A stretch of DNA of 64,000 nucleotides from assembly GCF_029892565.1 (NCBI RefSeq), contig NZ_JARXVH010000011.1, forward strand, positions 1 to 64,000, given 5' to 3'. The translations under genes and the position numbers were made by a program. The notes under the pieces are model-generated. The model ran no database searches. It had not been told where the DNA came from and worked only from the letters and a program-made list of their open reading frames with translations. Position 1 is the first letter of the stretch; each line of letters opens with the position of its first letter. Below are positions 8,655-18,915 of the stretch, piece after piece. Source of the stretch: Streptomyces pseudovenezuelae (GTDB taxonomy: Bacteria > Actinomycetota > Actinomycetes > Streptomycetales > Streptomycetaceae).

Positions 8655-9449
8655 ATGAACAACACACCTCACACGACACCCGACACCACCACCGGCCTGC
8701 TCGACGGCAAGGTCGCGTTCATCACCGGGGGCGGCCGCGGCATCGGCGCTGCCGCCGCGCGGCTGTTCGTCCGCGAGGGCGCCCGGGTGGTCCTCGCGGC
8801 GCGCACCGAGGCGCAGCTCAAGGCGGTCACCGAGGAGATCAGGGCGGCCGGCGGCACCGCCGAGTACGTGCTGTGCGACCTGGCCGACGGGGACAGCGTC
8901 CGGGCCGCCGTCGAGCGGACCGTGGAGCTGTACGGCCGGCTCGACGTCGCCTTCAACAACGGCGCCACCACCCAGCCGCCCGGCCCGCTCGACGAGCTGT
9001 CGGAGGCCGACTTCGACCGGGTCAGCGCCGTCAACCTCAAGGGGCCGTGGCTGTCCATGAAGGCGGAGATCGCCGCCATCCGCGCCACGTCCGGGCGCGG
9101 CGCGATCGTCAACAACTCCAGCGTCGGCAGCCTCGCCGCCAACCCCGAGCTGCCCGTGTACGGCGCGGCCAAGCGTGCGGTCAACAGCCTCACCGCGTCG
9201 GCCGCCGCCACATACGGCCGCGAGGGCATCCGCGTCAACGCCATCGCCCCCGGGCTCACCCTCACCGAGATGGTCGACGAGTGGGAGCGGGAGTCCCCCG
9301 GAGTGATCGACCGGATCTCCATGCTGAACCCACTGGGCAGGCCTGCCGACCCGGACGAGATCGCACAGGCGGCGGCGTGGCTGCTGAGCGACCGGGCTTC
9401 GTATGTGACCGGGGTGATTCTGGCGGTGGATGGGGGGCTGCGGGCGTGA
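8655..9449 (+). CDS. Short-chain dehydrogenase/reductase (SDR)
   Basis: This 264-residue classical SDR has the NAD(P)-binding TGGGRGIG motif near residue 25, the NNG motif (NNGATTQPP), a catalytic Ser (NNSSVGSLA) and YGAAKRA (Tyr-x-x-x-Lys). The C-terminal cap ends in GVILAVDGGLRA. It reduces or oxidises an unknown carbonyl/alcohol substrate. It is divergent from the MmyB-type regulator, the usual arrangement for regulation of the SDR by its neighbour. The last codons of the gene (GGLRA plus stop) are part of a 32-bp sequence repeated twice more downstream. Confidence 0.9.
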   Translation: MNNTPHTTPDTTTGLLDGKVAFITGGGRGIGAAAARLFVREGARVVLAARTEAQLKAVTEEIRAAGGTAEYVLCDLADGDSVRAAVERTVELYGRLDVAFNNGATTQPPGPLDELSEADFDRVSAVNLKGPWLSMKAEIAAIRATSGRGAIVNNSSVGSLAANPELPVYGAAKRAVNSLTASAAATYGREGIRVNAIAPGLTLTEMVDEWERESPGVIDRISMLNPLGRPADPDEIAQAAAWLLSDRASYVTGVILAVDGGLRA

Positions 9450-9521
9450 GCGTGGCAGTCAGCGGAGGGCTGCGGGCGTGAGCGTGGCGGTGGCCGCAGT
9501 GCTACGGGCGTGAGGGTGGGC
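9435..9521. repeat. Three direct copies of a ~32-bp unit over the SDR gene end
   Basis: The 22-bp block beginning GGGCTGCGGGCGTGAGCG occurs at 9435-9456 and again, identical, at 9467-9488. A third copy, with mismatches, starts at about 9500. The first copy encodes the last residues and stop of the SDR, so the following copies look like partial duplications of the gene end. The rest of the gap up to 9760 shows no gene and no clear terminator. Confidence 0.75.
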
Positions 9522-9760
9522 GCGGCCGGGGTGTGCGGGGCGATTCGGATGCCGCGAGCCGCTGACAGGCTCGCCCCGTCTGAGTCCCGACCGCCACGTT
9601 CGGCCGCCTCGGCCCCGCCACACCGCCCCGGGCTTCGATCGCCCGCGTTCGATCGGGGCGCACCGTTCCATCGAACCCGACGCGGCCCGGCACTCACCCC
9701 CGGCGCGCCTCCGCTCGGTCCCTCCGCGCCGGCCCCCGGACCCGACCCGCGCGCCGCCCC

Positions 9761-11329
9761 TCATCCACCGTCGCCCTCCAGCACAGCCATCGCCGCGTTG
9801 TGCCCCGGCACTCCGCTCACCCCTCCCCCACGAACCGCGCCCGCCCCGCACAGCAGCACGTTCGCCTGTCGGGTCTCCACGCCCCAACGGCCGGTGTCCT
9901 CCTGGGCGTAGGGCCAGGACAGTTCGCGGTGGAAGATGTTGCCGCCGGGCAGGCGCAGGTCGCGTTCCAGGTCGAGCGGGGTCTTCGCCTCGATGCAGGG
10001 GCGGCCCTCGGCGTCGGTGGCGAGGCAGTCGGCGAGCGGTTCGGCGAGGTGGGTGTCGAGTTGGGCGAGGGTCGACTTCAGGAGTTCGTCGCGTACGGCG
10101 TCGTTGTCCCGGTCGAAGAGCCGGGCCGGCGTGTGCAGGCCGAACAGGGTGAGGGTCTGGTAGCCCTGCTGGACGAGGTCGGGGCCGAGGATCGTCGGGT
10201 CGGTGAGCGAGTGGCAGTAGATCTCGGAGGGCGGGGCGCCGGGCAGCTCGCCGGCCGCGGCCTGGGCGTGGGCGGTGGCGAGATCGGCGTACCCCTCGCC
10301 GATGTGGAAGGTGCCGGCGAAGGCCTCGCGCGGGTCGACGGACCGGTCGAGCAGCCTCGGCAGCCGCTTGAGCAGCATGTTCACCTTGAGCTGGGCGCCC
10401 TCGGCGAGGGCGGGCGGGATGTCGTCGGTCAGCTCCGCGAGGGCCTGGGGTGAGGCGTTGACCAGGACGTGCCGTGCGGTGACGGTGCCCTCGCCGTCGG
10501 GGGTGCGGTACGCGACCTCGGCGGTTCGGCCGTCCGTGTCGATGCGTACGGCCTCGTGGCCGGTGGCGACGACGGCTCCCGCGTGGCGCGCGGCCGCGGC
10601 CAGGGCGTCGGTGAGTGCGCCCATGCCGCCGACGGGGACGTCCCAGGCGCCGGTGCCACCGCCGATGACGTGGTAAAGGAAGCAGCGGTTCTGGGCGAGT
10701 GAGGGTTCGTGGGCGTCGGCGAAGGTGCCGATGAGGGCGTCGGTGAGGACCACGCCCCGCACGAGGTCGTCGCTGAAGCGGTCCTCGATGGCGACGCCGA
10801 TGGGCTCTTCGAACAGCACCCGCCACGCCTCCTCGTCGTCGACCCGTCGGCGCAGTTCGTCGCGTGAAGGGAGCGGTTCGGTGAGGGTCGGAAAGACTCG
10901 CTCGGCAACGTGGCCGGTCATGCCGTAGAACCGCTGCCAGGCCTCGTACTCGCGGCCGGAGCCCGTGAGCTTCGCGAAGGCCTCGCGGGTGCGCCGCTCG
11001 CCGCCACCCACGAGGAGTCCGGTGGGCCGACCGTCCCGCTCGACGGGGGTGTACGACGAGACGGTGCGGGCGCGGACCCGGAAGTCGAGACCCAGGTCCC
11101 GCACGATCTTCTTCGGCAGCAGGCTGACGAGATACGAGTACCGCGACAGCCGCGCGTCCACCCCGGCGAACGGCCGGGTCGACACGGCGGCGCCCCCCGT
11201 CCGGTCGAGCCGCTCCAACACCAGCACCGACCGCCCGGCCCGAGCCAGATAGGCGGCGGCGACCAGCCCGTTGTGCCCTCCGCCGACGATGACGGCGTCG
11301 TACGCGCGGTGTCCCTCGAGTGCGGTCAT
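9761..11329 (-). CDS. NAD(P)/FAD-dependent oxidoreductase (PYROXD2/phytoene-desaturase-like)
   Basis: The 522-residue flavoprotein opens with the Rossmann dinucleotide motif VIVGGGHNGLVAAAYLARAG and the second block VLVLERLDRTGGAAVS. Near the end it has the FAD-contact motif LLCGAGAVRGGGVSGVPGHNAA. These ends and the overall length fit the CrtI/PYROXD2 group of amine-oxidase-like flavoproteins, whose substrates are mostly unknown. No carotenoid genes lie nearby, so carotenoid desaturation is unlikely. The ATG at 11327-11329 precedes the GHRAYDAVIVGGG motif at the normal distance. It is apparently monocistronic, with a long repeat tract upstream. Confidence 0.85.
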   Translation of the reverse strand: MTALEGHRAYDAVIVGGGHNGLVAAAYLARAGRSVLVLERLDRTGGAAVSTRPFAGVDARLSRYSYLVSLLPKKIVRDLGLDFRVRARTVSSYTPVERDGRPTGLLVGGGERRTREAFAKLTGSGREYEAWQRFYGMTGHVAERVFPTLTEPLPSRDELRRRVDDEEAWRVLFEEPIGVAIEDRFSDDLVRGVVLTDALIGTFADAHEPSLAQNRCFLYHVIGGGTGAWDVPVGGMGALTDALAAAARHAGAVVATGHEAVRIDTDGRTAEVAYRTPDGEGTVTARHVLVNASPQALAELTDDIPPALAEGAQLKVNMLLKRLPRLLDRSVDPREAFAGTFHIGEGYADLATAHAQAAAGELPGAPPSEIYCHSLTDPTILGPDLVQQGYQTLTLFGLHTPARLFDRDNDAVRDELLKSTLAQLDTHLAEPLADCLATDAEGRPCIEAKTPLDLERDLRLPGGNIFHRELSWPYAQEDTGRWGVETRQANVLLCGAGAVRGGGVSGVPGHNAAMAVLEGDGG

Positions 11330-11339
11330 GGTTCTTCGT

Positions 11340-11960
11340 AACACGCGATGATCCGGACCGGCCAGAGCGGAAACGGGGGGAGACGGGCGGGCCGGGGGCA
11401 TTCGGGCGAGCGCGGGTGGGCGGGCGGCGAGCGGGCGGGGGTTGGACCGGCGGGAGACGGGCGGGTGGGTGCAGACCGGCGGCAGACGGCTGGCCGGCAG
11501 GAGACGCGCGCCGGGGATCAGGCCGGTGAGAGACGCGCAGCCAGGGACCAGACCTCGGGAGACGGGCGCCCCGGCGGCGGACGGGTCGGAGAGGCCCGCG
11601 CCGGCGCGGGCAGGTGGGCGACACGCGGGAAGCGCCCGGACCGGTCAGGGACACGGGGCCGGAGGCGGGAGTCGCGCGTCCCGGGGCGAACGGACGGGAA
11701 GCGCGTCGCCGCTGGCAGACCCGCCAGTGACTCGCAGCTGGGCCGGCCGGGTGGGAGACACGCGGCCGACCGGCGGCAGACGCACGGCCCGGTGCGGGCG
11801 GGTGGGCGACGCGCGGCCGGCGGCCAACCGCCGGAGGCGGACCGTCCGGGACCGGCCACCGGAAACGGACCGTCCAGGGACCGACCGGCAGAAGCACACC
11901 GTTCCGCCGGAGGCAGCCCGTGCCGTCGGAGACACAGCCGCCGCCGGACCCGGCCGGACA
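11340..11960. repeat. Gene-free tract of degenerate GAGACGCG/GGCGGCAGACG-type repeats
   Basis: About 620 bp between two genes transcribed in the same direction contain many imperfect copies of motifs such as CGGGAGACGGGCG, CGGCAGACGGC and GGAGACGCGCG, spaced irregularly by roughly 20-40 bp. Almost no stop codons occur in several frames on either strand, so very long open frames run through it, but their translations are low-complexity Arg/Pro/Gly without recognisable domains. I see no gene here. The kinase gene ends just to the right and the FAD oxidoreductase begins just to the left. Confidence 0.6.
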
Positions 11961-11968
11961 GTCGACCG

Positions 11969-14263
11969 TCAGCGCCCGCCCGTCGCCCGCTGTTGCCGCA
12001 GCACCGCCACCCTCCGGTACAGCTCGACCGCCTCCGCGCCGCGGCCGAGTTGTTCGAGGCAGTGGGCCTCGTCGTTGCGGCTGGCGAGGGTGTCGGGGTG
12101 GTCGGGGCCCAGGACGCGTTCGCGGGCGGTGGCGACTCGGCGGTATTCGGTGAGGGCGTCCGTCCAGCGGCCCAACCAGCCGAGGCTGACGGCGACTTCG
12201 CGGCGGCTGACCAGGGTGTCGGGGTGCTCGGAGCCGAGGACGCGGTCGCGGATCGCGCAGACGTCGCGCGACTCGGCGAGGGCCTCCTCCCAGCGGCCCA
12301 GGCGGCCGAGGTTGACGCCGAGGCCGTGGCGGGCGCGCAGGGTCTCGGGGTGGGTGGGGCCCTGGACGCGGGTGCGGTCGTCGATCAGGTCGCGGTACAG
12401 GGTGAGGGCGTCCGCGCTGCGGCCGAGACGGCCCAGGCTGATGCCTACCTCGTAGCGGGCCGCGAGGGTGTCGGGGTGGTCGGGGCCGAGGGCCTGGACG
12501 CGGGCCTCGGCGACCTCGTGGTAGGTCCGCAACGCCTCCGGCCAACGGCCCAGCTGGCCGAGTGCGTAGGCGACTTCGTAACGGGTGACCAGGGTGTCCG
12601 GGTGGTCCGCCCCCAACACGCGGGCGCGGGCCGTGGCCACCTCGCAGGCCATCCGGTACGAGTCCTCCAGACGGCCCAGCCGGCTGAGGTTGAAGGCGAG
12701 GTTGTGGCGGCAGCGCAACGTGTCGGGGTGATCGGGGCCCATGGCGCGCTCGCGGGCGACGAGTACCGACGTGTACACCTGGTGCGCGTCGAAGTGCCGG
12801 CCCAACTGGCCCAATACGTACGCCATTTCCTGGCGAGCGGCGAGCGTGTCTGGGTGGTCGGGGCCCAGCGCCCGCGTACGCGCGGCGGTCACGTGCTTGT
12901 ACTCCTGCAGCGCGTCGGCGGCCCGGCCGGTGCGGCTGAGGGTGAAGGCGACCTCGTAGCGGCTGGCCAGAGCGTCGGGGTGGTCGGGACCGAGGAGGTG
13001 GGCGCGCTCGGCGGCGACCGCGCGGTGCACCTCGCCCGCCTCCGTCCAGCGGCCGAGCCGGCCCAGACTGAGCCCGGCGTTGTGCCGACCGGCCAGCGCG
13101 GTGATCGCCTCCGGGGACGGATCCCGGTGCCGGTCCGGCACGGGCTCCTCGGGCCGGCCGCCCGCGGGACGCGGGATCCACTCGCCGGTCAGGCCCGCAC
13201 CGGCGTCCGGCGGGGTGACGCGCAGTCCGGCGCCGGTGGCCTTGTGGCCGGTGGTCATGCCCCGGGTCCAGGACGGCAGGCGGGTCTCCCGGGACTCCTC
13301 CGGCAGCCGGGCCTCGCGCGACGGTTCGGACAGGCGGACCGCGCCGGACGCCGCCTGCTCGGGCGGTTGGAACACCGGCTGCGGGGTCACCACGGTCGGC
13401 ACATACGTCGGTGTCGTCCGGCCCGCACTGATCCTGCGCCCCAACTCCCGCGCGTCGGGCGGGCGTTGCTCGGGCAGCTTGGCCAGCAGGTCCAGGATGA
13501 TCTTCTCGAAGTACTCGGGCAGCTCGGCCCGCCTGCTGCGCGGTGGCTGAGGCACGGTGTCCCGGTGGCCGATGAGGATCGCCCAGGCGTCGTCGAGGTC
13601 GAACGGCGGTGCCCCGGTGGTGATCTCGTACAGCACGCACCCCAGCGAGTACAGGTCGCTGCGCTGGTCGACCTCGGAGCCGCTGATCTGCTCCGGGGAC
13701 ATGTAGTGCGGGGTGCCCATCGCGATGCCGGTGCCGGTCAGCCGGGAGGTGAAGCCGATGTCGTGGCCGAGGCGGGCGATGCCGAAGTCGCAGATCTTCA
13801 CCGTGCCGTCGGTCAGCCGCATGATGTTCGCGGGCTTCAAGTCGCGGTGCACGATGCCCTGTTGGTGGGTGTAGGCGAGGGCGGCGGAGACCTGGTCGGC
13901 GATCTCCACGACGTCCCCGACCGCCAGGGGATGGTTCTTGTTGTCCTCCAGGAGCTGGCTGAGGTTGCGGCCCTCCAGCAACTCCATGACCAGGTAGAGG
14001 ATGCCGTCGGACTCGCCGAAGTCGTGGACGACGGTCACTCCGCGGTGCTGCAGGGCCGCGGCCACCCGGGCCTCACGCCGGAAGCGCTCGCGCAGAACTC
14101 TCGTGAACGCCTGGTCGTGGTGCGGCCCGAGCGGCTTGAGGCACTTCACGGCGACCTGCCGCCCCAGCGACTCGTCCCGGGCCCGCCACACCTCGCCCAT
14201 ACCGCCGCGCCCGATCAGATCGAGCAGCCGGTACCGGCCCTGGATCAGCCTGCTGTCCCCCAT
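11969..14263 (-). CDS. Ser/Thr protein kinase with C-terminal TPR-like repeats
   Basis: This 764-residue Hanks-type kinase should phosphorylate proteins on Ser/Thr. The glycine loop GRGGMGEV is at 18-25, catalytic Lys40 in VAVKCLK, HRDLKPANI near 140, DFGIARL near 160 and a MSPEQ activation segment near 190. After a Pro-rich linker (about 290-410), the C-terminal half consists of about nine 42-residue TPR-like repeats, each with the signature LGPDHPDTL and a Gly-Arg-Leu-Gly-R helix. Unlike PknB-type kinases it has no transmembrane segment or PASTA domains, so it is predicted cytosolic and to bind partners through the repeats. The start has the expected MGDSRLIQGRYRLLDLIG leader. The 281 bp upstream to the IS end contain no gene. 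Confidence 0.92.
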   Translation of the reverse strand: MGDSRLIQGRYRLLDLIGRGGMGEVWRARDESLGRQVAVKCLKPLGPHHDQAFTRVLRERFRREARVAAALQHRGVTVVHDFGESDGILYLVMELLEGRNLSQLLEDNKNHPLAVGDVVEIADQVSAALAYTHQQGIVHRDLKPANIMRLTDGTVKICDFGIARLGHDIGFTSRLTGTGIAMGTPHYMSPEQISGSEVDQRSDLYSLGCVLYEITTGAPPFDLDDAWAILIGHRDTVPQPPRSRRAELPEYFEKIILDLLAKLPEQRPPDARELGRRISAGRTTPTYVPTVVTPQPVFQPPEQAASGAVRLSEPSREARLPEESRETRLPSWTRGMTTGHKATGAGLRVTPPDAGAGLTGEWIPRPAGGRPEEPVPDRHRDPSPEAITALAGRHNAGLSLGRLGRWTEAGEVHRAVAAERAHLLGPDHPDALASRYEVAFTLSRTGRAADALQEYKHVTAARTRALGPDHPDTLAARQEMAYVLGQLGRHFDAHQVYTSVLVARERAMGPDHPDTLRCRHNLAFNLSRLGRLEDSYRMACEVATARARVLGADHPDTLVTRYEVAYALGQLGRWPEALRTYHEVAEARVQALGPDHPDTLAARYEVGISLGRLGRSADALTLYRDLIDDRTRVQGPTHPETLRARHGLGVNLGRLGRWEEALAESRDVCAIRDRVLGSEHPDTLVSRREVAVSLGWLGRWTDALTEYRRVATARERVLGPDHPDTLASRNDEAHCLEQLGRGAEAVELYRRVAVLRQQRATGGR

Positions 14264-14606
14264 CTCCCGCGATCGCCCCCGTAACTGGTTCCGCCCGCCC
14301 TCCCCTGGCTCGTCCAGTATGGCGAGCTATCGTCCGAGTTTGTACGGCGCCGTGCGGGAGCCTTGTGACAGTGGCGGGTGCGGGGCCGCTCCGGCATACA
14401 ACTCATGGGCGTACGGAGGCAGTACGGCGTACGCCAGTTGCATCACGCGCCCCGCCGGAAACAGAGCGATCGTTCGGTCGGAAATCCGCCGCCGAGCCGC
14501 GGAAAAGTCTCCGCGGATTTCTTGCGAACGGCCCCGGACACTATGAGCCTTTTCCAACCTGCGCCGGTGGCTGTGCAGGGCAGCACTCGCCGGGCTGCTC
14601 CCGGGC

Positions 14607-14852
14607 TCAACTTCCCTCGGAGTCCAGCCGCTCGGCGGCTTGGAGCACGTACTCGGGGAGCTTCGAAGTGGCGGCTAGGACCTCGATGCCGATGAGACGG
14701 CCCTGCTCGTCGAAGTCGAGGTTGATCATGCCGTCGACGTCGATCGGATCGCAGGGACAGGTATGTGCTGATCTCACGCTGACCTGCGGGTCGGTGAAAT
14801 TTATGTACGCCGCGTTCACGCTCTTGTCGTAGGTGACTTTGACGTCAGGCAC
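14607..14852 (-). CDS. DUF2283 family protein inside the IS
   Basis: The 81-residue protein reads MPDVKVTYDKSVNAAYINF, then VDGMINLDFDEQGRLIGIEV and a C-terminal helix ending AAERLDSEGS. The Y-D-x-x-x-x-A-A-Y-I-x-F start and D-x-D-x-x-G-x-I/L-x-G-I-E-V core are the DUF2283 signature, a small fold of unknown function. It starts at GTG 14852, 39 bp after the transposase stop and inside the same terminal repeats, so it moves with the element. Whether it helps transposition, regulates it or serves the host is not known. Confidence 0.8.
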   Translation of the reverse strand: MPDVKVTYDKSVNAAYINFTDPQVSVRSAHTCPCDPIDVDGMINLDFDEQGRLIGIEVLAATSKLPEYVLQAAERLDSEGS

Positions 14853-14891
14853 GATGCTGGGGTCCCTTCTGTGTTGTTGATCCCGGTCTCG

Positions 14892-15713
14892 TCAGTGCGC
14901 TGCGAGTTGCAGGGCGAGGATGGCCTTGACGATGGTGGTGATGCGGGTCGTACTGCAACGGAGTTTGCGCAGGAGGCGCCAGGTCTTGAGGGTGGCCATG
15001 GCCTGCTCGCCGAGCGCGCGGATCTTCGCGTGGGAGACATTGACGGCTCGCTGACCTGTGGAGAGTTTGTCCCAGCGACCGCGGTAGGGGACGCGGACGG
15101 TGCCGCCTGCTCCTTGGTACGCCTTGTCCGCCCAGCAACGGACGCCGGCTTGGGCCAAAGCGGCGGGGATGCCATGGGTGCGGGCGGTCTTGATGTCGTG
15201 GACCGCTCCCGGCAGCGCGGGTGATGCCCAGAGCAGGCGGCCGAAGGGGTCAGTGATGACCTGCACGTTCATGCCGTGCTTCCCGTGTTTGCCGGAGTAG
15301 AAGGGGCGGTCGGCGGCGATGCGGTCGATCGGCAGCAGGGTGCCGTCCAGGATCACGAACGCTTTCGTGGCCGCGGTACTGACGGCTTGTTCGAGGGTGG
15401 GGGCCAAGGTGGCGAGGACATCGACGGCTTCGCGGATGTAGCGGTACACGGTGGCGATGCCAACCTTGAACGCGGCGGCGAGCTGGCCGTAAGTGTCGCT
15501 GCATCGCAGGTGCGCGAGGGCGAGGAGTGCCTGGCGTCCCGCTGGCAGGCGTCGCCACCGGCTGCCGATCTCACGGCGGCGCTGACGCAGGTGACGGGCG
15601 AGGAACCGCAGGGTCGAACTGGACAGGTCGATCCCGGACGGGTAGACAAGCACGGAAGCTTCTGGTGGACATTGGGTGATCTTGGTCGTGAACCCGTCTA
15701 CCAGGAGCTTCAC
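14892..15713 (-). CDS. IS5-type transposase (HTH_Tnp_4 + DDE_Tnp_4)
   Basis: The 273-residue protein has an N-terminal HTH (CSDTYGQLAAAFKVGIATVYRYI) near residues 72-95 and a DDE core. The first Asp is in FVILDGTLLPIDR, the second in RCWADKAYQGAGG, and the Glu is in IRALGEQAMATLKTW near the C-terminus. All key residues are present and the frame is open, so this copy looks functional. The GTG start at 15713 sits 43 bp inside the right terminal repeat. The same first nine codons are retained in the deletion derivative at 25.8 kb. Confidence 0.88.
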   Translation of the reverse strand: MKLLVDGFTTKITQCPPEASVLVYPSGIDLSSSTLRFLARHLRQRRREIGSRWRRLPAGRQALLALAHLRCSDTYGQLAAAFKVGIATVYRYIREAVDVLATLAPTLEQAVSTAATKAFVILDGTLLPIDRIAADRPFYSGKHGKHGMNVQVITDPFGRLLWASPALPGAVHDIKTARTHGIPAALAQAGVRCWADKAYQGAGGTVRVPYRGRWDKLSTGQRAVNVSHAKIRALGEQAMATLKTWRLLRKLRCSTTRITTIVKAILALQLAAH

Positions 15714-15804
15714 TTCGTTGTACAGACCTCCGCGACCAACCAGCCACGCTCAACACAGGTTGGAAAAGGCTCAGTGTCATGTAATTCCTGATAGACCCCC
15801 CGCC

Positions 15805-15989
15805 TGCCCGGTGTCGTGGTGGATGTCGAGCACGCCGCCCTGTCTGCGTGCGTCACGGCCGGCCTCCCGTTCGAACACGGTCAACTCGATGCCGTTGGTG
15901 TGGAGGACCGCGGCGGCGGTCAGCCCGCCGAGGCCGCCGCCGACGATCGCGATCGGGTGGTGGGGTGTCCCCGTCACGGGAGATCTCAC
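15805..15989 (-). pseudogene. FAD monooxygenase (TetX-like), N-terminal fragment
   Basis: About 60 residues encode a Rossmann start (IAIVGGGLGGLTAAAVLH) and the next conserved block (GIELTVFEREAGRDARRQGGVLDIH), as in TetX-type flavin monooxygenases. Homology ends after HHDTGQA near 15805, and about 30 bp later the intact IS begins; the rest of the gene is not found on the other side of the IS. It starts 49 bp after the stop of the FAD hydroxylase gene on the same strand, so the two probably formed one operon before deletion. Confidence 0.7.
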
Positions 15990-16038
15990 TTCCTGGAGGA
16001 TCGCTGGGGAAGGCGGGCGGCTGTGTCGCGGGCGCCGG

Positions 16039-17511
<1,473 letters not shown>

Positions 17512-17657
17512 CGATGATCACCGTTTCTCCGCTGTACGCATCGCTGCCCACGGCTGTGCGGCAGCGCCTCCATCGGCAGCGACCGTAGCTCGATCCCGCA
17601 AAAAGTGCAACAGTTACAAGTTTTGTGCGACTCCAATTTGATGGTACTGTGACGCCC

Positions 17658-18257
17658 ATGACCTCCAGCAACGCGGATCCTGGCCGCCGTGAGCGGAAGA
17701 AGGCCGCGACCCGCAGAGCGCTGAGCGAGACCGCGTTGCAGCTCTTCCTGGAACGTGGCTTCGACAACATCACCGTCCGGGAGATCGCAGAGGCGGCCGA
17801 TGTGTCGACCACCACGCTCATGAACTACTTCCCGACCAAGGAAGCGCTGGTCTTCGATCTGGACGACGAGCTGGAGCGCTCGCTGGTCGAGGCCGTGACC
17901 GGACGTGCGCCGGACATGCCCGTCCTGGAATCGTTGCGCCGCTACATGCGAGAGCGGGTCAAGCGCGCGGCTTCAGGCCGGCATGCCGACCGGTTCATGA
18001 AACTCGTCCTGGACACGCCCGCGCTGAGCGACCACTGGCGCAAGATCTGGCTGCGCCACGAGCAGGTGCTCGCGGAGGCCGTCGCCGCGGAGCTCGGCCG
18101 GCCCGCCGACGACATGGCCTGCGCCGCCCTGGCCCACCTCATCCTGGATGCCTTCTCACTTGCGATCCAGTCCGCTGACCCCGTACGGATGATCGACACG
18201 GCGTTCGACATCATCGAGCCCGGCTGGCCGCCCACCAACCGGGCGGCCACGGACTGA
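17658..18257 (+). CDS. TetR/AcrR-family regulator
   Basis: The 199-residue protein has the TetR DNA-binding domain at residues 10-60 (TRRALSETALQLFLERGF followed by TVREIAEAADVSTTTLMNYF). The C-terminal ligand-binding domain has a PFAM TetR_C_17-like appearance (DTPALSDHWRKIW). It is divergent from the FAD hydroxylase gene and most likely represses it. The shared 146-bp region has an A/T-rich stretch around 17595-17640, unusual here, which is where an operator would be expected, but I see no convincing palindrome. The ATG at 17658 follows a weak ribosome site. Confidence 0.88.
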   Translation: MTSSNADPGRRERKKAATRRALSETALQLFLERGFDNITVREIAEAADVSTTTLMNYFPTKEALVFDLDDELERSLVEAVTGRAPDMPVLESLRRYMRERVKRAASGRHADRFMKLVLDTPALSDHWRKIWLRHEQVLAEAVAAELGRPADDMACAALAHLILDAFSLAIQSADPVRMIDTAFDIIEPGWPPTNRAATD

Positions 18258-18915
18258 ACCCCGCCCGCGGGGAAGGTGGGCACGGGCCTGTCCGCACACC
18301 GCCGGTGGCGCACGGCGCTCGGGGCCCCGTGGACAGGCGCGCAGCAGGGGCAGGCCGGCACACCGCCGGCCACGACTGGCTCCCTCTCGCGCTCCTCCCA
18401 CTGCGGTCTGGGCGCTGTGCTCCTGGTGTGGTTGATGGCGAGCCGACAGATAACCGTGGCTCTGCCGCCCGCGCTTGAGGGCAGCCCGGCGCCGCGATCG
18501 ACAACGTTGACAGGGGCGGGCGGGCCTGCCGCCGGGGTTCTTGCCCGAACCGCTTGGCGGTGTCGGTGGCGGCTGGGTGGTCAGGGGGTCAGACTGGCAC
18601 TTCGGGGCAGGGCTTGGGGTATCCGCTGAGTGTGGACGGCCTCGACCTCGTTCGCCGCTCCGGTGCCCCATCGGCGGAGAGACCGCCGTCATCATCTCAA
18701 GCCTCCGCGGCGCCTCACCCGCGCTCCGATCTCCAAAAAACCTTCGCTTTAGCTTCCTCACCCCGGGCCTCAGATCCGATGCCGCCCGTCAGTCGCTTGG
18801 GTCGCTGCACGAGAGCTCCCTGCCGCCTGCTGTGCTGCCTTGTGGGGGCGGATCCGATCGGTCACAGATGGGAGAACTCGGCTCTCCGGAGGGAGGGCGG
18901 CGGGATGATCGGTGG
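18258..18915. other. Intergenic stretch without a recognisable gene
   Basis: About 660 bp follow the TetR gene. Short open frames on both strands translate to Arg/Pro/Ser-rich low-complexity sequence with no domain signature. A fragment on the plus strand (GLGAVLLVWLMASRQ) has a hydrophobic stretch but no context. It may be decayed mobile-element sequence, as the region on both sides is rich in it; nothing firmer can be said. Confidence 0.4.

Larger units (their letters stand above)
14545..15772. mobile_element. Complete IS5-type insertion sequence with DUF2283 passenger
   Basis: The element is bounded by perfect 17-bp inverted repeats (GAGCCTTTTCCAACCTG at 14545-14561 and its complement at 15756-15772). 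The flanks extend the symmetry imperfectly (GACACT on the left, AGTGTC on the right). No direct target duplication is visible. It carries two minus-strand genes, the transposase and then a small DUF2283 gene. The outermost 147 bp on the left and 83 bp on the right are identical, by eye, to the two halves of the 229-bp derivative at 25779-26007. Confidence 0.85.

Noticed and set aside
9435..9521. CRISPR array
   Set aside because: Only three short copies with no unique spacers and overlapping a gene end; no cas genes in the window.
9459..13640. A 1393-codon open frame on the minus strand
   Set aside because: It overlaps the FAD oxidoreductase and kinase genes in other frames and crosses the repeat tract; its translation is Arg/Pro-rich with no domain and is a by-product of very high GC.
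11348..14284. A 978-codon open frame on the plus strand opposite the kinase
   Set aside because: Its amino acid pattern (Val-Gly repeats) is the antisense of the TPR codons; the minus-strand kinase has full catalytic motifs.
17512..17657. TetR operator between the FAD hydroxylase and TetR genes
   Set aside because: The region is A/T-rich and a site is expected, but no palindrome with more than a few matching positions was found.
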